Source of the DNA: JADJSS01 sp046329815
GTDB lineage: Bacteria > Bacteroidota > Bacteroidia > Chitinophagales > JADIYW01
Length of the DNA stretch: 64,000 nucleotides
Assembly (NCBI GenBank): GCA_046329815.1
Contig: JAXLTY010000001.1
Coordinates: forward strand, 868,001 to 932,000
Direction: 5' to 3'
Positions within the stretch are counted from its first letter, which is position 1. Each line of letters opens with the position of its first letter. Below the pieces are notes generated by a model that did no database searches, was not told the origin of the DNA, and saw nothing but the letters and a program-made list of their open reading frames with translations. Shown in pieces: positions 60,504 through 64,000 of this stretch. The position numbers were made by a program, and so were the translations under genes.

Positions 60504-61976
60504 TTAAAGTTGCTTTAGATTCAGCAACTCTACAAAGATGAGATATGGAAAATACCCCTTTATTCTTTCAAACATTTGTGTTTCGATAGCAAACATTTGC
60601 ATCTTTATCTCATTTTTTATTTTTTCAGGAATGAGACTTGCATGGTTGTATTTAGCATATTGTTTTAAAACAAACTGAAAAAAATCCGTTAATGGTACAA
60701 ATTCATACAGAGTTACATTTAATAATTTAGTTCGAATAATATTCGACATTTCTTTTTCTGCTTCTGAAAAATTATTGTTCAATATATGTACGCAGCAAAT
60801 GCCAAATCTATTGTATATTTTCTGAAACGGACTTTTTTCGCTGCTTTTCTTTTGCATCAATGCATATAAACTAACAATGTCTTTTAATCCTATATAACAC
60901 ATCAGTATCTTGGCATCGTAAAAAGTTTGCCAAATCTGATTTTGCTGTAAAACCGTTTTGTCGATGCTATTTAATACTTGCAATCCTTTTTCATATTGTT
61001 TTAGTTTATTAAGATTGGTTGCATAATCAAACAAAGCGTGGACATAATTTGCAAAATTATCTTTTGTTGCAACAACAAATAATTTATTGAAATAAATATC
61101 TGCTTGTTCAAATTCGCCGCCATACGATAGATTGGTTGCCACACAAAACAAAGTATTTAAATATTCTGTTGTAAACGCATTCTTATTGGCTGTACGCTGT
61201 TTTTCGAGTTCTTCTAAAAATGGCAGAACAAAGACTATATCTGCTATTTTTTTATTTTCAATAAGTTTTGCATTAATGTTCAGCACATCATAGTACTTGC
61301 TTTGTAAAGTATTATATTTAGAAGTATCTATCTTCAGTAGTTCATCTTCCTGCCAGTCTGCTTTTATAAAATCAAACATTGCTAAACGGTTCATTTGATT
61401 TTTATATCGTTTTAGATACAATAGTTTTTTGTAGGCAATGGTAGTACTTTTATAAAACGCTGCTTCACACTGTTCATAAATTGCAGCAACTTGTATGGCA
61501 TTGTATCTTAAATTAGCATTCAGGTTTCGCAGCAAATCCACGAATGAAAAATGCGTATTAAATAGTTCACTGTAATTTTCTGTATTCTTTAATTGAATAC
61601 TTATCTGATCTAACACAGTACTGAACTCATCAGTAAGTGACAACTTTTTGTACCATTGTAATTTATAGTTTAATTGTAATACTTCATTTTGTCTAATATC
61701 ATCCTGAATCATTTGCAGCACACAAATCTTTTCTATTTTATCAATTAGACGTTTCATCTCATTTCGCAATTGCATATCATTATTCTTTGTATATTTTTTC
61801 TTAAAAACGCGATAAAAAATTTCTTCTTTAGAAATTTCTGTTTGTTTTAATTCAATAAAAATCACAAATAAACTAAATGCATATTTACCCGCTTCTTGCT
61901 TTAATTTTTTTTTAATTAATGCTATCTCTTTATCGGAAAGTTGGTAAATAATAGCAAATAATTTGGAATCACGCAT
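60504..61976 (-). CDS. Large helical protein of unknown function (paralogue of 18065-19522)
   Basis: 490 residues, almost entirely alpha-helical, Lys/Leu/Asn/Gln-rich, no signal peptide or membrane helix. The N-terminal region (IFYRVFKKKYTKNNDMQLRNEMKRLIDKIE) aligns with the corresponding stretch of the protein at 18065-19522. The C-terminal half has TPR-like helical pairs (FEQADIYFNKLFVVA, YEKGLQVLNSIDKTVL). It is preceded by a TATCTTTG box. Both copies lie next to essential operons and have no recognisable catalytic residues. The function is unknown; a scaffold or partner-binding role is a guess from the helical repeats. Confidence 0.82.
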   Translation of the reverse strand: MRDSKLFAIIYQLSDKEIALIKKKLKQEAGKYAFSLFVIFIELKQTEISKEEIFYRVFKKKYTKNNDMQLRNEMKRLIDKIEKICVLQMIQDDIRQNEVLQLNYKLQWYKKLSLTDEFSTVLDQISIQLKNTENYSELFNTHFSFVDLLRNLNANLRYNAIQVAAIYEQCEAAFYKSTTIAYKKLLYLKRYKNQMNRLAMFDFIKADWQEDELLKIDTSKYNTLQSKYYDVLNINAKLIENKKIADIVFVLPFLEELEKQRTANKNAFTTEYLNTLFCVATNLSYGGEFEQADIYFNKLFVVATKDNFANYVHALFDYATNLNKLKQYEKGLQVLNSIDKTVLQQNQIWQTFYDAKILMCYIGLKDIVSLYALMQKKSSEKSPFQKIYNRFGICCVHILNNNFSEAEKEMSNIIRTKLLNVTLYEFVPLTDFFQFVLKQYAKYNHASLIPEKIKNEIKMQMFAIETQMFERIKGYFPYLIFVELLNLKQL

Positions 61977-62330
61977 TAGAAGTATAGTTTATGTACAGCA
62001 TACAAAGATAAATATTTATTGTTCATACTCTGCTACATTGACAAACCATTGTCTGTAAATATCAATTCTATTGACACAACTCTATTAATACAAGTATATT
62101 ATTATCAACATTTTACACAGAAAAATGAGAATAAACCAGCTAGTTTATTTGACACTAAAGACGATATTTTGTCTTTTATTGTGTAATAAAATTATACAAA
62201 TTTGACATACAAATTATGGATTGCTGTATTAGACAAATGTCGCTTAATAATTCAAAGCTTCCGTTTAATAAATAAAACAAGAAAGTTCGTAACATATAAT
62301 ATAGATTGCATAAACTAAAAGAACAATACT
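61977..62330. other. Divergent intergenic region, 354 bases
   Basis: AT-rich, no credible gene. It holds a TATCTTTG -7 box on the minus strand (62010-62003) 26 bases before the start of the helical protein gene. No clear signal for the rightward RCC1 gene beyond A-rich DNA before its ATG. Confidence 0.5.
62003..62010 (-). promoter_or_regulatory. Candidate -7 box for the 490-residue helical protein
   Basis: TATCTTTG matches TAnnTTTG at a typical short distance from the start codon. No -33 match at normal spacing. Confidence 0.4.
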
Positions 62331-63464
62331 ATGAAAACACTCTCAAGAATTAGCATCTTATGCTGCATTACTATTGTCATATTCAGTTGCAATAGCTGCA
62401 AAAAAGAGGACAAGACATCAAATAACAAAACATTACTCAAGCAAATTGAGTGTGCCGGCAACCAAACTTTCTTTATTACAAATGACAACACACTTTGGGC
62501 TTGCGGACAAAACACCTATGGCGAGTTAGGCGACGGCACTACTACACAACGTGATGTTCCTGTAAAAATAATGGACAATGTAAAAAAAGTAAGCTCCAGA
62601 AGTGGACACACGATGATTATAAAAACAGATAATACCTTATGGGCTTGTGGATATAATTACCAAGGGCAATTAGGTGATGGTGCTAATCCAACGACTACCG
62701 ATCCGAATCCAACACCTAAACAAGTTATGACGGATGTTTTAGATGTTGCTTGTGGTTATTTATTTACGTTAATACTAAAAAATGACGGAACGGTTTGGGC
62801 TTGTGGCAGTAACCTAAGCGGACAATTTGGAAAGAGTACTACTACTACCAATGTTTCTACACCGGTTTTGGTAAATACAAACACCAAAGCAATTGCTGCC
62901 GGAAATTCACATTCTTTATTTCTAAAAACATCCAACATGTTGTATGCCGTTGGTAGCAATACCGATGGTCAACTCGGCGATGGCACTACTGCTCAAAAAT
63001 CTATTCCTGTATTTGTAATGTCTAATGTCAGTAAAATGACTGCAGGCAGATACCATACTATGATTCTTAAAACAGATAATACACTCTGGACAGTAGGTTA
63101 CAATGGTTCAGGGCAATTGGGCGATGGAACTACTATCAGCAAAAACTCGCCAATAAAAATTTCAAATGATGTAAAAGAAATTAGCAATAGTTTTGATAAT
63201 ACACTATTCTTAAAAACAGACAATACTTTATGGAATACCGGCGATAATCAATTTGGTGCATTTGGAAATGGAACGCAAACGAATACCTACAACACACCAC
63301 AAAAAATAATAGATAACATACATTTATTTGGCATTGGCGATAAACACACGGTGGTGCAAAATAGCAATAATGACATATTAAGTACAGGTTTAGATTTACA
63401 AGGGCAGTTAGGTAATGGTAATGGCAGCAGTCAAACAATATTTACTGTCATTTCTTTTCCATAA
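62331..63464 (+). CDS. RCC1-repeat lipoprotein
   Basis: 377 residues. Lipoprotein signal with FSCNSC around residues 19-23 (either Cys could be modified), then KKED. The mature part holds seven RCC1-type units, each with a G.N..GQLGDG-like core (GQNTYGELGDG, GYNYQGQLGDG, GSNLSGQFGKS, GSNTDGQLGDG, GYNGSGQLGDG, GDNQFGAFGNG, GLDLQGQLGNG) alternating with HT.(I/L)LKTDNTLW. Seven units match one closed seven-bladed propeller. Bacterial surface RCC1 proteins are presumed to bind partners; the ligand is unknown. A second lipoprotein gene starts 22 bases downstream. Confidence 0.9.
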   Translation: MKTLSRISILCCITIVIFSCNSCKKEDKTSNNKTLLKQIECAGNQTFFITNDNTLWACGQNTYGELGDGTTTQRDVPVKIMDNVKKVSSRSGHTMIIKTDNTLWACGYNYQGQLGDGANPTTTDPNPTPKQVMTDVLDVACGYLFTLILKNDGTVWACGSNLSGQFGKSTTTTNVSTPVLVNTNTKAIAAGNSHSLFLKTSNMLYAVGSNTDGQLGDGTTAQKSIPVFVMSNVSKMTAGRYHTMILKTDNTLWTVGYNGSGQLGDGTTISKNSPIKISNDVKEISNSFDNTLFLKTDNTLWNTGDNQFGAFGNGTQTNTYNTPQKIIDNIHLFGIGDKHTVVQNSNNDILSTGLDLQGQLGNGNGSSQTIFTVISFP

Positions 63465-63486
63465 TTATAAAATAAAATTACCTGTC

Positions 63487-64000
63487 ATGAAAACATTTAA
63501 TAATCTTTTTCTTTTATGCGTCCTGTTTTCTGCTTGCAAAAAACCGACCGCAATAAAACCAGATCCATTATACGAAACCATTTACACGTTTGATAATACT
63601 TTGGCTGATAAGAATAACTATTCTGACACCATTAGAAATTTGAGATATGCTACAGATTACAGATATGTAAGCGATGGAAAAGTGAATAGTTGCATGCAAT
63701 TGTATAATGCTGACATAAATCTTACTGATTATTTTAATTTACCGGTAACAAAAACAACCAATCCTTTAAACTATAGCATATCCTGTTGGATAAAACTGGT
63801 TGATAAAACAAATTATAATTATTTATTCGGCTGCTCTTTTTGGAGTGCAACACCAAATTTCAAAAATGTAGAAATTGGTGGCACCATATCACAACAAAGA
63901 ACAGATGATTCATTATATATACTAAATGGAACCACTATAACAAATTTTGGCTTCTTGTGTAATATCCACACATGGAATAATCTAACAATAGTGTTATCAA
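63487..64000 (+). CDS. Lipoprotein with LamG/concanavalin-like domain, 3' end cut by the window
   Basis: 171 codons are visible from the ATG at 63487; the frame is open at base 64000. A short signal with lipobox FSAC (Cys17) is followed by a beta-rich region of the LamG/laminin-like type: YTFDNTLADKN, an aromatic-rich middle with YSISCWIKLVD, and TWNNLTIVLS, the usual end of the first sheet. Such domains bind glycans. It probably forms a unit with the RCC1 lipoprotein 22 bases upstream. Confidence 0.8.
   Translation, partial: MKTFNNLFLLCVLFSACKKPTAIKPDPLYETIYTFDNTLADKNNYSDTIRNLRYATDYRYVSDGKVNSCMQLYNADINLTDYFNLPVTKTTNPLNYSISCWIKLVDKTNYNYLFGCSFWSATPNFKNVEIGGTISQQRTDDSLYILNGTTITNFGFLCNIHTWNNLTIVLS

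Noticed and set aside
1..64000. tRNA, rRNA or CRISPR arrays
   Set aside because: No cloverleaf-like segment, rRNA-like sequence or regularly spaced 25-40 base repeat with unique spacers was seen on reading; a covariance-model scan would be the decisive test.

Overview
The window is chromosomal DNA from a low-GC member of the Bacteroidota, most likely a Chitinophagia- or Sphingobacteriia-like lineage. The grounds are type IX secretion sorting domains (types A and B), SprB-like and CHU_C-type surface protein modules, LytS/LytTR-style two-component genes, TAnnTTTG promoter boxes, almost no Shine-Dalgarno sequences, and a division/peptidoglycan cluster and ribosomal operons of Bacteroidota type. 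Genus and species cannot be named from the sequence alone.

Layout. 1-1605 (minus) is the 3'-truncated dihydrolipoyl dehydrogenase gene lpdA, preceded by a toxin-antitoxin pair. 1820-17764 (minus) is a complete dcw cluster read mraZ-rsmH-ftsL-like-ftsI-murE-mraY-murD-ftsW-murG-murC-ftsQ-ftsA-ftsZ. It has an MraZ-type operator in front and an intrinsic terminator behind; murF, murB and ddl are absent. 17.9-41.6 kb is an accessory region. It holds a large helical protein of unknown function, two small lipoproteins, a TPR-AAA+ ATPase with a TPR membrane partner, an acyl-CoA dehydrogenase, two exported intradiol-dioxygenase-like proteins, a LytS/LytTR pair, a 1052-residue surface protein, a repeat-SPFH protein resembling the plan of major vault protein, a DUF885 lipoprotein, two small membrane proteins, an SGNH hydrolase, an HTH protein, carA and a second toxin-antitoxin pair. 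41.7-59.9 kb (minus) is a continuous str-S10-spc-alpha run from rpsL to rplQ, including fusA, secY, map, infA and rpoA. 60.5-64 kb holds a second copy of the large helical protein family, a seven-repeat RCC1-type lipoprotein and the start of a LamG-like lipoprotein.

How the genes work together. The two housekeeping blocks supply cell-wall precursor synthesis with the divisome, and the core translation apparatus. Between and around them lie insertions. carA has a toxin-antitoxin pair directly upstream. Directly downstream is a 1.6-kb AT-rich cassette bounded by a near-perfect 51-bp copy of the carA 3' end, which looks like an integration scar. lpdA has the same kind of toxin-antitoxin pair directly upstream. 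Several gene junctions carry 7-bp tandem repeats.

No tRNA, rRNA or CRISPR array was found. The most interesting items are the vault-like repeat/SPFH protein, the cassette at the carA 3' end, the paired toxin-antitoxin insertions, the 10-bp-periodic MraZ operator and the junction heptamer repeats.
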